A stretch of 64,000 nt of DNA from Rhynchopus sp. YZ270_cl-10 (GCA_964035575.1 OZ037841.1:372001-436000), one strand, 5' to 3'; shown: positions 41,957 to 53,241, counted from the stretch's first letter. A program made the numbers and translations. The notes: generated from the sequence alone by a model not told the origin.

Positions 41957-43742
41957 CTACTTCTTCCCAACATAGGTGAAATTTTTGAAATTTTCGCAGT
42001 TTCCACCACCACCGTTCCCTGCCTTGGCCATGGAGTGGCGGGCAGGTTCTGAAGTGAATTCGTCGTCGAAATGCAGCTTCGAGGGGTCCGGCTTGAATGG
42101 GACCTGGTGTGGTGTGATTATGGGGCAGGGGGATGGGAAAGGTGATGGGGAAGGTGGAGATGGAGGTGGAGGTGGGGGGCATACTGGGAGCGCCTTCGCC
42201 ATCATCTTGTCCCACTGCATGTCCGCGAAGAAGGGGTGGTTTTTGAAGTCATCAATCTCCTGCATGCGCTCGTCAGGGTCTCTTTCAAGCATCTTGGTGC
42301 AGATGGACTTCGCCGCTTCGCTCATGCCTTGCGAGCTCTCGTCCGTGAAGTTCAGTGGCTTGCGCTGTTGTGTTGTGTGGTGGCAATATGATGTAAAGGA
42401 ATATGATATTATCAGGATGTGGAACGCAATAGGACCTTTTATTTTCCACATATTGTTTCGATACTCAAGGCTACCCGAAGGGGCTTTGTTACATACCAGA
42501 ATCAGCTCGTACATGTCGTTGACATTCTCAGAGTAGAACGGGGGCAGACCGGTGACCATCTCGTAGAGCAGAATACCCAGCGACCACCTGTGGGTAGGGT
42601 GTTTTTGTGTGCTTGTGTCAACCTGTGACATACCAGTCGACTGCCTTTCCGTGCCCACCTCCGGTCAAGAACTCCGGCGCAAGGTACTCGGGGGTACCAC
42701 AGAACGTTTTCGCTGTAGAATTATTGTTATTACAAAATTGGCCTATTCAATATTTGAAAACTTGGTTGTATTAGTGTAGCCACCCTAGAGTGTGCTCCAC
42801 TATAATATTTTTTGTAAACCACCCCACAGATATCCAGGAAACACACAGACTCTCTCTCTCTCTCTCTCTCTTTTAAAGTCACTAAGAGAATTCCTGTGAC
42901 ATACCATCTTGCCCCTGGATGTTCGGTTTTGCAAGCCCAAAGTCTGTGATACAGCAGTTCCCGTCTTTGTCGAGCACACAGTTCTCCGGCTTGAGGTCTC
43001 TGTAGATGATGTTAAGGGCGTGGAGATGCGAGATGGCGAGACCTATTTGCGCTGTGTAGAACTTTGCACGCGGTTCGGTGAAGACGCCACACTGCGAGAG
43101 GTGGAAGAAGACCTCCCCTCCCGAGAGGAAGTCGAGCACGAGGTACAGCTTGTCCTCGGTCTGGAAGGCGTAGTGCAACTTGACGATGAAGGGGTGGTTG
43201 ATCATGCCGAGAATGTTCTTCTCTGCGTTGGTGTGGTCGACGAGGTTCTCACGGAGGATCACTTCTTTGTACATTGACTTCATCGCGTAGATCTCCCCGG
43301 TGTCCTTCTTACGTACCTGCATTACCTTGCCGAAGGATCCTTTTCCTACTACACAAAGTGGCTCAAAGTCGTCCAGCCCCACCGCCCCTCTTACTTCTTC
43401 ATCATCGCTGTCCCCCTGCACCTGAAGTCCTGGCCCGCCAGCCTCCTTACTGTTCGTAATCGCGTCCATCCACCCCTTCTTCTCCTCAGCGGAGGAAGCA
43501 AAGAGGGTGTACGGTTTGCTCAGGGCGGGGCCTTGGATTGTAAAGGAAAACTTTTTTTTCGGGTCGTCCTGGCAGACAGTATCCTGCAATTTAATGCACC
43601 CTAAAGGCTTGGCGCCGTCTGATGCCGGCTTTTCTTTGTAGTAATACAAGTTCTTTCCCATCAATTCAAACCACCTGTCCTGGTCTCGCTTCAAAGCCCC
43701 TCCACCAGATTTCTTTAGCATGCCACTCATATCGGCGGACAT
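41957..43742 (-). CDS. AKT/PKB-type AGC protein kinase with PH domain
   Basis: Five exons, 43742-42905, 42712-42634, 42587-42497, 42364-42185 and 42103-41957, in phases 1, 2, 0 and 0, give 444 residues. A PH domain (about 5-100, MLKKSGGG ... KKGWMDAI) should bind phosphoinositides and bring the kinase to membranes. The kinase domain starts near 126: GKGSFGKV (133-140), YAMK (K155), YRDLKPEN (D249), DFGLAK (D267), activation-loop Thr in [14 protein letters not shown] (T283, equivalent to AKT T308), then [11 protein letters not shown]. The C-tail ends [10 protein letters not shown], a hydrophobic motif with T439 where AKT has S473, so PDK1/TORC2-type control is likely. All donors are GTATGT or GTATGC. 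Intron 4 is 81 nt, in frame and without a stop, so its retention would add 27 mostly Pro/Ser residues. A family C repeat and a CT microsatellite lie in intron 1. Confidence 0.94.
42754..42805 (+). repeat. Family C repeat in AKT intron 1
   Basis: Near-identical to the copies at 162 and 39033: GAAAACTTGGTTGTATTAGT, GTAGCCACCCTAGAGTGTGC, TCCACTATA. It is antisense to the gene. The intron also has a (TC)n run near 42851-42871. Confidence 0.8.
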
Positions 43743-44206
43743 TGTAAAAAAAAAAAAAAGAGGGGGGTAAAAAAAAAAAAGGCAGGGGAAGAGAGAGAAG
43801 TAGTGTGTTGTGTGTGGTCTGTGCTCACAGACTAAAGGAAAGGTTGGATGGAGCAAAAAAAAAAAAAAAAAAAACGCAACAAAAAAAAAAAAAAAAGTCA
43901 AGAGCAAAAACTAAAATAAACCAAGAGAAAGGGTGTAGTGGAGTGTGGGGGGTGGGGGGGTTTCTGGAGAGTGAGAGGTGAGGTAACACATGATACGATA
44001 GGACTGACAGCGAGGGAGATACAGGGAAGGCCTCAATTTTTTTTTAAATATATTTTTTTACCAAGAAATATACCTACATTGTCCTCTCCCTTTGGAGTGG
44101 AAACTCCAAAAAAAAAGTTGATAGTGCAAACACCCTCTGTGGGTGACTCGAACCCTCTCGATCGAGGAAGTGCTTGGGGACAAAAAAAATACACAAAATT
44201 TGACTC
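43743..44206. other. Spacer between AKT and coiled-coil genes
   Basis: Pyrimidine-rich on the coding strand just before the AKT start, then A runs. A family B copy is at 44113-44184, with TGACTCGAACCC, whose complement GGGTTCGAGTCA resembles a tRNA T-arm. No gene is present. Confidence 0.55.
44113..44184 (+). repeat. Family B repeat with T-arm-like box on the minus strand
   Basis: AAGTTGATAGTGCAAACACC, then GTGACTCGAACCCTCTCG, then AGTGCTTGGGG. On the minus strand GGTTCGAGTC fits an RNA polymerase III B-box or tRNA T-loop consensus, but no full tRNA fold can be drawn around it. Confidence 0.6.
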
Positions 44207-46328
44207 TTAGGGAGGTGCGGAATCCAATGCAAATTTAAGCGCGGCCTCTCTTTTTGAGTCTGCTAGCTCGTAGGGGTTGTCGTGGAGATATTGCGCTTCG
44301 TCAAGAATGGAGGTGACTTTGCTCCAGCTTGGTCTGAGAGCAGCATCGAGTTTAGAGAGGCGTGCTATGTGTTCTCGAAGGAAAGCCATTTCGTCGGTGA
44401 CACCGAGGGTCGCTGCTGCATGGCCAGATGCACCGGTTATTGCTGCAGTAGTGTTCATTTTGGTATTTACTGCCTCAAGAACAGCCAGTCTCGCTTCCTT
44501 CTTGCTCAGAGATTCACCACAAACTGTTGCAAAGTGTGTGTGCATGTCTAGCGCATTCTTGCCCTCGCTGAGCTTAAATTCTGTCATAGTTTCGGATACA
44601 CATAAATCATCTGCAGCGGACCGTAACGTCATCAGCGCTTCTTGGCTAACCTGCTGCAGACTCGCGTGAAGCTGGCTTTGTCTCGCGACGCACACCTCAA
44701 AGCGATCTTTTATTGCATTGTTGTGGTCCATCCAGGCGTTGAAGTGCATGATGCGCATAGCGTCCTCCTCAACGTCCTTTGCTAGGGCCTGCAGTAAATG
44801 GACCTTCTCCGTTTGTAGGTGTGGCAGCTTCAGAAGCTCTGCGTGCACGGCAGCAAAGACGGCCTCCTGTTTTTTATTGTTGTCCTTGATTTTTTGCATG
44901 AGGCGAGTGCGGCGTTCAAGAAAACGTTCGGAATGGTCGTCAGATAAAGCTTTCTGTACGTTGCGCCCGGTCATGACCTTTCGGAGGTCGGCTTGAAGGA
45001 GTTTACGTGTGGCCTCAACAGACTTCATGCGAGAACGTACGTGAACTCCGGTTTCTTCGCGAAATGTTGTCAGTTCCTGTTCAAACTCCTCGGCCTCTCC
45101 TTTGGCCATGCGCACAGCGGTGAGTCGTGTGTCCTGGATGGCAAGCAGCTCCGACAGCGTGGCAAGCATTGTATTGCTCAACTCATCAACCTCGTCAGTG
45201 TCCTCCATCAGCACAGAGGCGTCGAGGCGAGCCTTCGTGATCGAGACCGCTTCCATCAGGGACACGGTTTTGGCGTCGCTTTCCTGTATTTTTATTTTGA
45301 TAAATTGTTGGAGTAGTGTAGTTACCTCGGTTGTGTTGCCATTTTTGAATAATTGGTGTGGTTCAAACCCCCAAAGTACACCACAAAATAATCACAAAAG
45401 AAGTCCAAAATTACACATTTTTGAGGGGTGTTTTTTTTTTTTTTGTGAAAATTCTTGAAGATGCCCGACATATTTGAAAGGTACTCATTGTCATTTTGCA
45501 TATTTCCTTTCCCCCATGCCATACCGCCAGCTCGCCACGGAGGTAGGAAAAGACGTCAGTCCCTACAAGATGGATACCTTGCACAAGGCGTTCTGTGGTC
45601 TCCTCACCGTAGGAGAGTGCGATGCAGTCTTGCATCTCGCTGCGGGCTGTCTTTGAGAGGGGCTGTCTGTCGCCGTCGACGCCATTGATGAGCGTGCACA
45701 GCGTTGCGAAGCAGCGCTTCAACGCGTCCTGCGTCCACTCCTCGCGTGTCAGGTCGTCCACCTCCGCGATTTTTGTGACAAGCCCGCAGGCGTTGGTGAT
45801 GGTTGCTGCATTAGGCTTGGCAGCTTCGCTTGAGGACGCAGCATGCACTGCGACACCTGAAGGGAGTGGTGTGGAAGAAGGGGGCAAAAAGGGGGAGGGG
45901 GTGGGGACGGTACCGTTGGTGTATTCCTTGAGGTTAGACAACAGCTGCGCACTCACCTCATGCTGGCTTTCCTTGTGTTTCACGATGCTTGCGATCGTCG
46001 CAGCGTGGTTGCTCGTTGTCGCCGCGTTTGTGTCGAGGATCTGTTGCATAAGCTGCTGGTTCACTGCGGCGTGCTGGCTGGGGTAGTGCTCGAAGCTTTC
46101 CCCTGAGACGGTACTCACAGTAGGGTACTCGAGCACGCCTGTTGGAGGCTTGGAGACAGACTCGGGCACATCGTCTGAATGGTCTGGCAGCGGGTCCATG
46201 AGCTCAAACACAGGCACCACTTCCGCTGCTGGGGACTGGTCGATCACATTGCTGTCACCTGACACAGTGTGTCCAGCGTACCCTGCCTCACCACGACTAA
46301 ACTTTCGATGATCAAGAACGCTGGTCAT
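44207..46328 (-). CDS. Coiled-coil protein of unknown function
   Basis: Two exons, 46328-45525 and 45283-44207, phase 0, give 626 residues. The junction uses donor GTATGG and an AAATACAG acceptor, and the long frame continues smoothly (GELA into ESDAKTVSLM). Residues 1-200 are Ser/Pro/Ala-rich and probably unstructured; about 205-268 look globular; from 270 on the protein is strongly helical with heptad-like stretches (DEVDELSNTMLATLSELLAI, KEARLAVLEAVNTKM). I recognise no catalytic motif, signal peptide or membrane segment. It may be a cytoskeletal or scaffold protein, but that is only inferred from coiled-coil content. A TTTTTTTCCAG acceptor-like tract lies 22 nt upstream of the chosen ATG, so an upstream exon or 5' UTR intron is possible. 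The intron holds a family C-prime repeat. Confidence 0.75.
45296..45342 (+). repeat. Family C-prime repeat in coiled-coil gene intron
   Basis: GATAAATTGTTGGAGTAGTG, TAGTTACCTCGGTTGTGTTG. Close to 53621-53690 and, inverted, 263-325. It sits directly beside the acceptor of exon 2. Confidence 0.7.
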
Positions 46329-47257
46329 GGTGTTGTCTTGAACATAGCCTGGAAAAAAAGGGGTTTTGAGTTGTCGCATAGCATGACAATACATCAGGGT
46401 GGACCCCCAATCATCGAGGTATACATCTGATATACCCTCCTCCCGCTTCCTCTCATCACTCAGAGTGAGTGGGGATCATTGGAAGCGGTCATGGGTCCTG
46501 TGCAAAAAAAAAAAAAAAATGTTCAAAAAACCCTGGGGAAAGGTGTGCTGTCTGTACCCTCTTAGCGGCCAGGGACAGAGGAGGTGCTCACATTATGTGT
46601 CAACCCGCACAACGAGTAAAAGAGGCACCAGTCGGATCGCAAAGACCCAGCTAGCCCACACAGAACAACACGTACCGCCAGGGCTAGTTACTAAATAACA
46701 AGAAATAGAAAACGACTTCAGGATATGACAGTTAAATGAAATAAAGAAAACACTTTTTCGTTTATCGCACCGCAAAAGGTTTGTGTTTTTCACTGATGAA
46801 TGTGAGTGATGTTAGTGGAAAAACAATACGCTAAAGCGGGCACGCACCATCCGTCGTTTTCCATTTCTATTCGTCAATGCTTGATAACACAATAAAAAAA
46901 AGGGGGTAGTAGGGGTCTTTGTTGTTTGGAATGTTCTTTTTGGCTTCAAAACTTGAAGGGAGTTGAGTCTGGGATGGGGAGATTGGGGTAATATTGTTCC
47001 CCTTTTTGTTGCTTTTTAAAAAAAGGAAAGGGGGGGTGATGGGGTATTGAAGAAGGCACAGAACGAAGTGAAAAAGAAAAAAAAAAAAGAAACGAGAGAA
47101 AACAAAAGGGGTTAAACCGTATAGATGGCAGTTACACGGTTCCGATGAAGGGGGGGATTTTTTTCCTCCTAAAAAAGGGAAGAACAAATGAATCTTTTTT
47201 AAAGTGATTGCAAGGCGTCTCACGGACACAAAACAACCAAAGAAAAAGAGAGAAAAA

Positions 47258-47370
47258 GTTTGGATAAGATGAACCTAAGCCTCACTGTGCTTTTGTCTAC
47301 CTTAAAGTTGATGGTGCAAAGAGCAGAAAAAGAACCCCTCTGATCTCAAAGGATCGAGGTTTTTGCACTG
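47258..47370 (+). repeat. Family A hairpin followed by family B
   Basis: GATAAGATGAACCTAAGCCT, CACTGTGCTTTTGTC, TACCTT, then AAGTTGATGGTGCAAAGAGC. The A and B modules are adjacent here, as A and E are elsewhere. Confidence 0.6.
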
Positions 47371-47451
47371 AGTAAAAAAAAAAAGAAGAGAATTTGGTTG
47401 TAAGACGATCTATAAAAAATGTGTAGCTCATCTTTAAAAAAAAATACCCTA

Positions 47452-47525
47452 AAGTGAAGTTGATAGTGCAAAAACGCCTCTGGGACGCAGGCAATTGACA
47501 CTCCGCGGGGGGGTATCGAACCCCC
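47452..47525 (+). repeat. Family B repeat, best copy
   Basis: GTGAAGTTGATAGTGCAAAA, ACGCCTCTGGGACGCAGGCA, ATTGACACTCCGCG, then GGGGGTATCGAACCCCC. The last part on the minus strand is GGGGGTTCGATACCCCC, a perfect 5-bp T-arm with a 7-base loop. AGTG/CACT and GCCT/AGGC also pair. Confidence 0.75.
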
Positions 47526-48835
47526 AAAAAAAGGTGGGGAAGGAGAAGAAGCGGCCACCCTACTAAAGATAGGCCTTCGGGAATTCCCAATTACTTTTTT
47601 TTAAAAAAAATTTACCACATTGTGGTATCGCTTGTTGGTGTTGTTGTTTGCCTTTTCGTGGGGGGAAAAATCTAGGATAACAGACGGCACACCTTATCCC
47701 CAAAAAAAGGTGTGGTTGAGCAGAGATTTTTTTTGCATTTTTTTTTTTTTTTGTCAAACAATCGCCTACTCTGCAGTGCTTTGCACTCAAATACCACCCC
47801 CGGCAAAAAAAAATTTTTTTGTACCAAAAACGCTTTTTATGAGTGCGCTATGCATTATTTATTGTCATTTTTTTTTGTACACCGACTTTTTTGACAGCGC
47901 ACATTTTTTTTTTTTTTCTTCGTTTCGTTCTCAGATTTTTTTGTTTTCGTTGTTTTTGGGCTAAAGGCCAAATGAAAGAACATATTTGAAAAGAACACTT
48001 CAAAATCCCGACTTTGGGGGAAAATTTTTTATTTCCCAATTGTCACTGCACCAAATACTTGTATGCCTCGCTCTGCTCGGCAAACAACTGTTTTTTTTTC
48101 CTGGGTTTAGTCAGTTATAATAAGATCTCTGTTTGTATGCGCTACTGCATCGTTGTGTCCCCACTCTACCCGGAGGGGGAATAGTCTTTCCAGAAAGAAA
48201 AAAAAAAAACACTGACAACAAAAATAAACAAAATAATAATGAAGTAAAGTTGAAGGAGGTAGTACAGCACTGTAATAAATAAATAAAGTGCGTGTGTGTA
48301 TAATGATTACTTGTGGCAGACACAGAGCGTTTTTCCCCCTATGTATTTGTCTTTCATTTTTTTTTTTTTTTTTAAAGGCGAGCAATCCCCTCGGTAGAAC
48401 GTTGCTCTATTCTTTTCTCTCTCAAAACAGGTTTTGAGAGCAGCTTTACTTTGCGACAAGGGGGGGTCGGTTGCAGATACAAAATTATACGTTTTTTTCT
48501 CCTCTCCCCACAATGAACTTTTTCTTTGGTGGGGTTGGGAACGCATACGATACCTTACAGACACCCCCCTTTACATTATTTTAATAAAGCAAGAACGGAA
48601 GAACGAAAAAAAAAAAAAAAAAAAAAGGCAAAGAAAAACAAACAGAGAGAGAGAAAGGTATACCTTGTGTCGAATGAGTCTCGCAGTCCATTTAAAACAT
48701 TTTTTTTTTTTTTTGAAAAGAATAAAAAAACACCCTGTTTGTTTACAATGAAAAATATTGCAAAAATGGGGGGTTTTTTTGTGACGAACTAAAGAATAGC
48801 GCCACAGAAAGTACTATCGAAGGTAAATAATAATT

Positions 48836-48949
48836 TGGTGCTCCGGGAGGGGTCGATATTGACAGGTCGCTGACACAGGGACTCTATACACACACCCCCT
48901 GATATTGACAGGGCACCGACAGGTCGTTGACCGACTTCCGAAAGCACCA
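48836..48949. mobile_element. Short TG..CA element, family G1, copy 2
   Basis: Termini TGGTGCT and AGCACCA. The left 5-bp duplication TAATT is at 48831-48835; the right copy (48950-48954) runs into the next element, so family G2 inserted at its edge. The sequence is nearly the same as 27204-27317. Confidence 0.75.
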
Positions 48950-48953
48950 TAAT

Positions 48954-49121
48954 TGGTGCTCCTGATAACCCCATTTTGCGTACTTGTTGCGTACTTGCTG
49001 CGTACTTGTTGCGCACTTTGTGCACGAAAAAAAAAATACAGGAATACCCTATATTGCGTACTTGTTGCGTACTTAGTGCGTAGTTGTTGCGTACTTGGTA
49101 TTTTTTATTTCTGGAGTACCA
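48954..49121. mobile_element. Short TG..CA element, family G2, copy 2
   Basis: Termini TGGTGCTCC and GGAGTACCA with the 5-bp duplication ATAAT (48949-48953 and 49122-49126). The interior repeats TTGCGTACTTGTTGCG. It is inserted at the right border of the G1 copy, giving their relative age: G2 is younger here. Confidence 0.75.
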
Positions 49122-49153
49122 ATAATTGGTTTTTTTTTATTATTATTATTAAA

Positions 49154-49192
49154 TCGCGAGATGAACCTAGCCCCCGCTGTGCTTAGTCACCT
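49154..49192 (+). repeat. Family A hairpin
   Basis: GCGAGATGAACCTAGCCCCC, GCTGTGCTTAGTCACCT. Confidence 0.6.
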
Positions 49193-50587
49193 AAAATAAG
49201 GGAATCAAAATGAAGAAAAAAACGAAGCTTTGAAGTGCTGTGGATTTACATTCAGGACTTGAACTGGAGGGGCTGAAAAGGGCAGAGGGGGTGGTTTAGG
49301 TCTGTGTGATCATATCGAACAGTTCATAGCGGGTGTCGGTGATTTCCCACTGAAACGTCGAAAGTGTGTGGCAGTGATTCCAGACATACACAGTCACCTC
49401 TCACCCTCCCCTCCCCCACGAACTTCCCCTTTTTCAGCTTGCGGCACAAGCCTTCTTGTTTATGCGAAAAAAGCACATCTACCTACCCAAAAGAGCATGG
49501 TGGTAGTTTGAAGAATTACGGGAAAAAAATTAACAGTTTTCTCTCCCAAGAATACGAGCTTTTTCGCGCGAATATTTGTGAAAAAAAATAACAAAAAAAT
49601 GAAAAAAAAAAATGTCACGCACTCAAAAAATAAAAATAAAAATGGAGTAAAAGGAAGAAACTGGAATAGAGGGATGTTCGACGGATTTTTCCTCGGTCGG
49701 TTTCTTAATAGCAGAAAAGGGGGGAAGAAAGAAAGAGGTAGTGGACCCTAAACCTGTAATTTCTTATCCAACCTGTAACTGTCTTTACCGATGATCGTGC
49801 AACAAAATAATGTAGCCTCGTCACAATAAACGGACCCAACAGGATGCCGGTATAATGTAAAAAATATTTTGAAAGTGCAAAAAAAACGCCTCAGTATTCA
49901 TCGATGGACGCAGGCACTTATAACTAAAGAAAAAAATTCGCAAAACAAAAACAAAAGAGAATACCTGGAAGATAAATACTGCCTCAATGAGAGAGACACA
50001 TCCAGAAAAGGGGGGGTGGTTCAAAGAAAGTGCTGGTTTGTTGCCCCAAAAAAAGAAAAACTTTCTTGTGTAGTATCGACAATCATTTTACCCGAGCTGG
50101 GTTGAAATGTCACCCGAAGGGGGTCAAGATACAGAACACGTTGAAAAAAAAAAAATAATAATGGTGCATGAACCTTAACGTTGAGTACCAACCCAAAAAG
50201 GATAGCGGGACCTCTTCACACAACAAACATTTTTTTTTCCTCCCGCACAGTATATTTTTCCCCATACATAAGGGGACTGAGCAGAAAGAAGAAGAAGAAG
50301 AAAAAAATAACTGCTGTTGTTCAGAATAGAGAAAACGCAAAAAAAAATAAAATGTAAAATGTGCAAAACATCTCACCTATTGGTCGGCGGACACAGGGCA
50401 CACAAAAAGGAAGGGGACTGTTTATTGATGAAAAAAAAACACGAAAACAAAGGAATGCCGCTGTCGAAGACTCAAAAGAAAAAATAAAAACTTGAAGTTT
50501 TTGAAAGCGCATTGAACGCATTTCATGTGCAGAGCACGAGGTTCTTCACGATTTCCCCTCCAGTGAAGTAATTTTCTTTTTTTTTGG

Positions 50588-50633
50588 AAACTTGGTTGTA
50601 TTAGTGTAGCCACCCTAGAGTGTGCTTCACCAT
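50588..50633 (+). repeat. Family C repeat
   Basis: GAAACTTGGTTGTATTAGTG, TAGCCACCCTAGAGTGTGC, TTCACCATTG. Confidence 0.75.
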
Positions 50634-52081
50634 TGGAGTAAAAAAAAAAAAAAAATACTTCCTCAACCCGCCGGCACTGATATTTCGTGAGGTCTTTTGA
50701 ATGGGTTTTGATTTCGAAGTTTTTTGTTATTTTTTTTGGGTTATTTCTGCGGTGCTTTCCCTTAGTGTGGATCGCGTGAATTTCTTTGAAAAACGTAAGA
50801 CCTTTAAAAAAAAAAATGATGAGGCAAAAAGAAATACACGCAGGCACAAAATCCATCTGGTGTGGTTTTGTTTACTATTTTGTTGGTGTTGTTGTTGTTG
50901 TTGATTTTGTTTTTGGCAGGATATGGTTATTTTGCTTTGTTTTATTGAGGGGATGGGATACACAAAACAAAAACAAAAAGAGAGAGAAAAAGAAATAATC
51001 ACACCATTCACCGGGGGGGCGGGGAGTTCTCTGTTCACAGCTGTTCTTCGGGTTCAAAAGAAGAAAAAAAAGGGGGACGAATTTTGCAAAAGAGTGTGCA
51101 ATACCCGTCCCCTTTTATGAGTAACTTTTTTTGTTTTTTTTGTTTGACCATCTGTTGTTTTTAAGCACCCAATGAGGATGCATTTTTTTTTGGGGAGTAC
51201 GGGGGGCAAGCCAATCACAGAAGCCGAGAAAAGGACAGGACACACCTAGGAAGGGGGTTTTTCTTTGGGCAAAATAAAAGATAAACAAAAAACCAAATTG
51301 CAAAACATAAAAAAAAGCGGGGGGCGAGAATCAGTGGGACACAACAGAGACGGAGAGAATCGGAAAAATAGAGACAGGGCTGAAACCACGTTTTCTCCTC
51401 TCTTCTCTCTCTTCCTCCCTCTAATTCCCCCCTTTTTCACTCCAAGGTTCAAGGCTCTCCTAAAATACCTATGGAATGAATGCCCATAAAAAAATCCTTC
51501 CTTTTTATAGCGTGCTTGCGGGGACTCGAGACTTCTGAACGGCAGTTCAAGGACAAGAGATGGTGGGAGGGAAAAAAAACGGGTGGGGAAAAGAGAAAAA
51601 AAAAAAAAAAAACTTAAATGGGAAGAGAATACCGCAGGTACAAGACAAACGAGTGTCTCCGAGTGCAAAAAAAGAGGGGCTGGAAGATGAATCGCCACAA
51701 TGGCTTAAAGTAAAGGGAACACAAAAAAAAAATGGGGTGTGCGTTTTTTTGGGGGGAGAAAACACACTTTGAAAAGTCACTAACACACTGTGTGATTTTA
51801 TTTATCGCTTTGGGGGTTAAAGATGAGATGTGAAGTTGAAGGCACACACATCCTTTTGCCCCAAGGGCTGTCGCTAAACAAAAGGGTTGGGGGGGTGGGT
51901 GATGAATGTGGTGGTGTACCTAAGCAATGCCGTTCAAAGATGAGACTATCCGTTTCTTCGTTCACCAGGATTTCTTCTTTATTAATCATCGGGGTAAATA
52001 AACCCTTTTGGTACACACACACACGACCCAAATTGGGCACAAAGAACAAGTTGTTGGGAAGAGAGAAAGAGAAAAAAATAT

Positions 52082-52115
<34 letters not shown>

Positions 52116-52121
52116 TTGAAA

Positions 52122-52154
52122 AAGATGAATGTGCCTCTCGTACACACGCATCTT
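52122..52154 (+). repeat. AAGATG..CATCTT hairpin variant
   Basis: AAGATG (52122) pairs with CATCTT (52149), and TGTG pairs with CACA inside. The loop CCTCTCG is as in family A, so this is an A-like element whose inner arms have changed together. Confidence 0.6.
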
Positions 52155-52702
52155 ATAAAAATAAAAAATCGGAGGAGAAATATATTGTCAGTGCGAGAAG
52201 GTTGAAGATTTTATTTTCCATACAGAATAATAGAAGGGACTGGTGTTTAGCTTTTTTCCCCCTCCATCAATCTGGGATGTATGCATTTTTTTTAAAAATT
52301 GTGTGCTGTCAATGGTACCGACAACTTCATCTAAGCGAGATGGTCGGATACATCAAATGTGCAGATGTGTCAAATTTAATTTGATATTTTTTTTTTTTTG
52401 AATTTGATTTTTTTTTTAAAATAGATGCAGGCACAAACGACTCTACCGCCAAAACAGCAATGTGGTGTGAAGAAAACTGTAGCGGAACTGAAGAAAAAAA
52501 AAAAAAACGAGCCTTGTTGGTTTGCATAACATCGTTTGCCCCCGCGCCCCCTCAAACAGCTCAAAGATGCTTGATTGGGTGGAGGACAAACCTAGGATGG
52601 GAGTATATATCTGTCGCAAAGAGTCTTATCTATAGTAAAGGGATAAAGTACGGAATGGTGTTGGATAATAATAAAAAGTTTTGCAAAAAAAATAAATCTG
52701 AA

Positions 52703-52770
52703 TGGTGCTCCTGGAGGAGTCGATATTGACAGGTCGCTGACAGGTCTCTGACTGATTTTCAATAGCACCA
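52703..52770. mobile_element. Short TG..CA element, family G1, copy 3 (68 bp)
   Basis: Termini TGGTGCTCC and AGCACCA with the 5-bp duplication CTGAA (52698-52702 and 52771-52775). It carries TCGATATTGACAGGTCGCTG, as in the longer copies, and is internally shortened. Confidence 0.75.
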
Positions 52771-53119
52771 CTGAACTCAAATCTTTCGTTTTTTGCGTAA
52801 ACTTTAATATCAAATAAAAGAGACAAAAAATGAATAGACGAACACGACCTTCTTAAAATTAAAAAAGAGGGGGTGAAACGCCTAAAAAGGAATCTGGATC
52901 CCCGTTGGTTATCGGCGTCCGTTTTGCATGCATTTTTTTGCTCTCATAACTTAATGCAAAAAAGAGGAAATAATGAAGAACAAAAGAAAAAGAAAGAAAG
53001 AAACAAGGGGCAGGTATTAGAAATGAAACCATACCCCTCATCAGGGCGTTTTGTCTTGTTGTGTATGTTGGCGTTGTCGTTAATTTTGTTTTAAATTTAT
53101 AATTTCGTTTAATTTGTAA

Positions 53120-53241
53120 TACCACCTGATTTTTACCCCGCGTAAAGGCCCGTATAGGCTCGTTTCGGCCCGTATAGGCCAAACCCCACCCATTTTCCCC
53201 AGCCTTTACGCGCCTTTACGCGGGGTAAAAATCAGGTGGTA
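53120..53241. mobile_element. Palindromic MITE, CCACCTGATTTTTACCCCGC family, copy 1
   Basis: The ends CCACCTGATTTTTACCCCGC and its complement enclose CCCGTATAGGC-type repeats. TAATA directly flanks both sides. Copy 2 at 60727-60857 has the same ends and the same TAATA flanks. Confidence 0.8.

Noticed and set aside
44113-44184. tRNA gene
   Set aside because: Only a T-arm-like box is present; acceptor, D and anticodon arms cannot be drawn in the correct order on either strand.
46395-46500. Upstream exon of the coiled-coil gene reading PLTLSDERKREE
   Set aside because: Frame and start are unclear; a donor (GTATATC) and acceptor (TTTTTTTCCAG) exist, but there is no ATG in frame that I trust.
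49299-49404. Minus-strand frame reading TFQWEITDTRYELFDMITQT as a possible last exon
   Set aside because: Only about 33 residues, with no upstream exon found at a convincing acceptor-donor pair.
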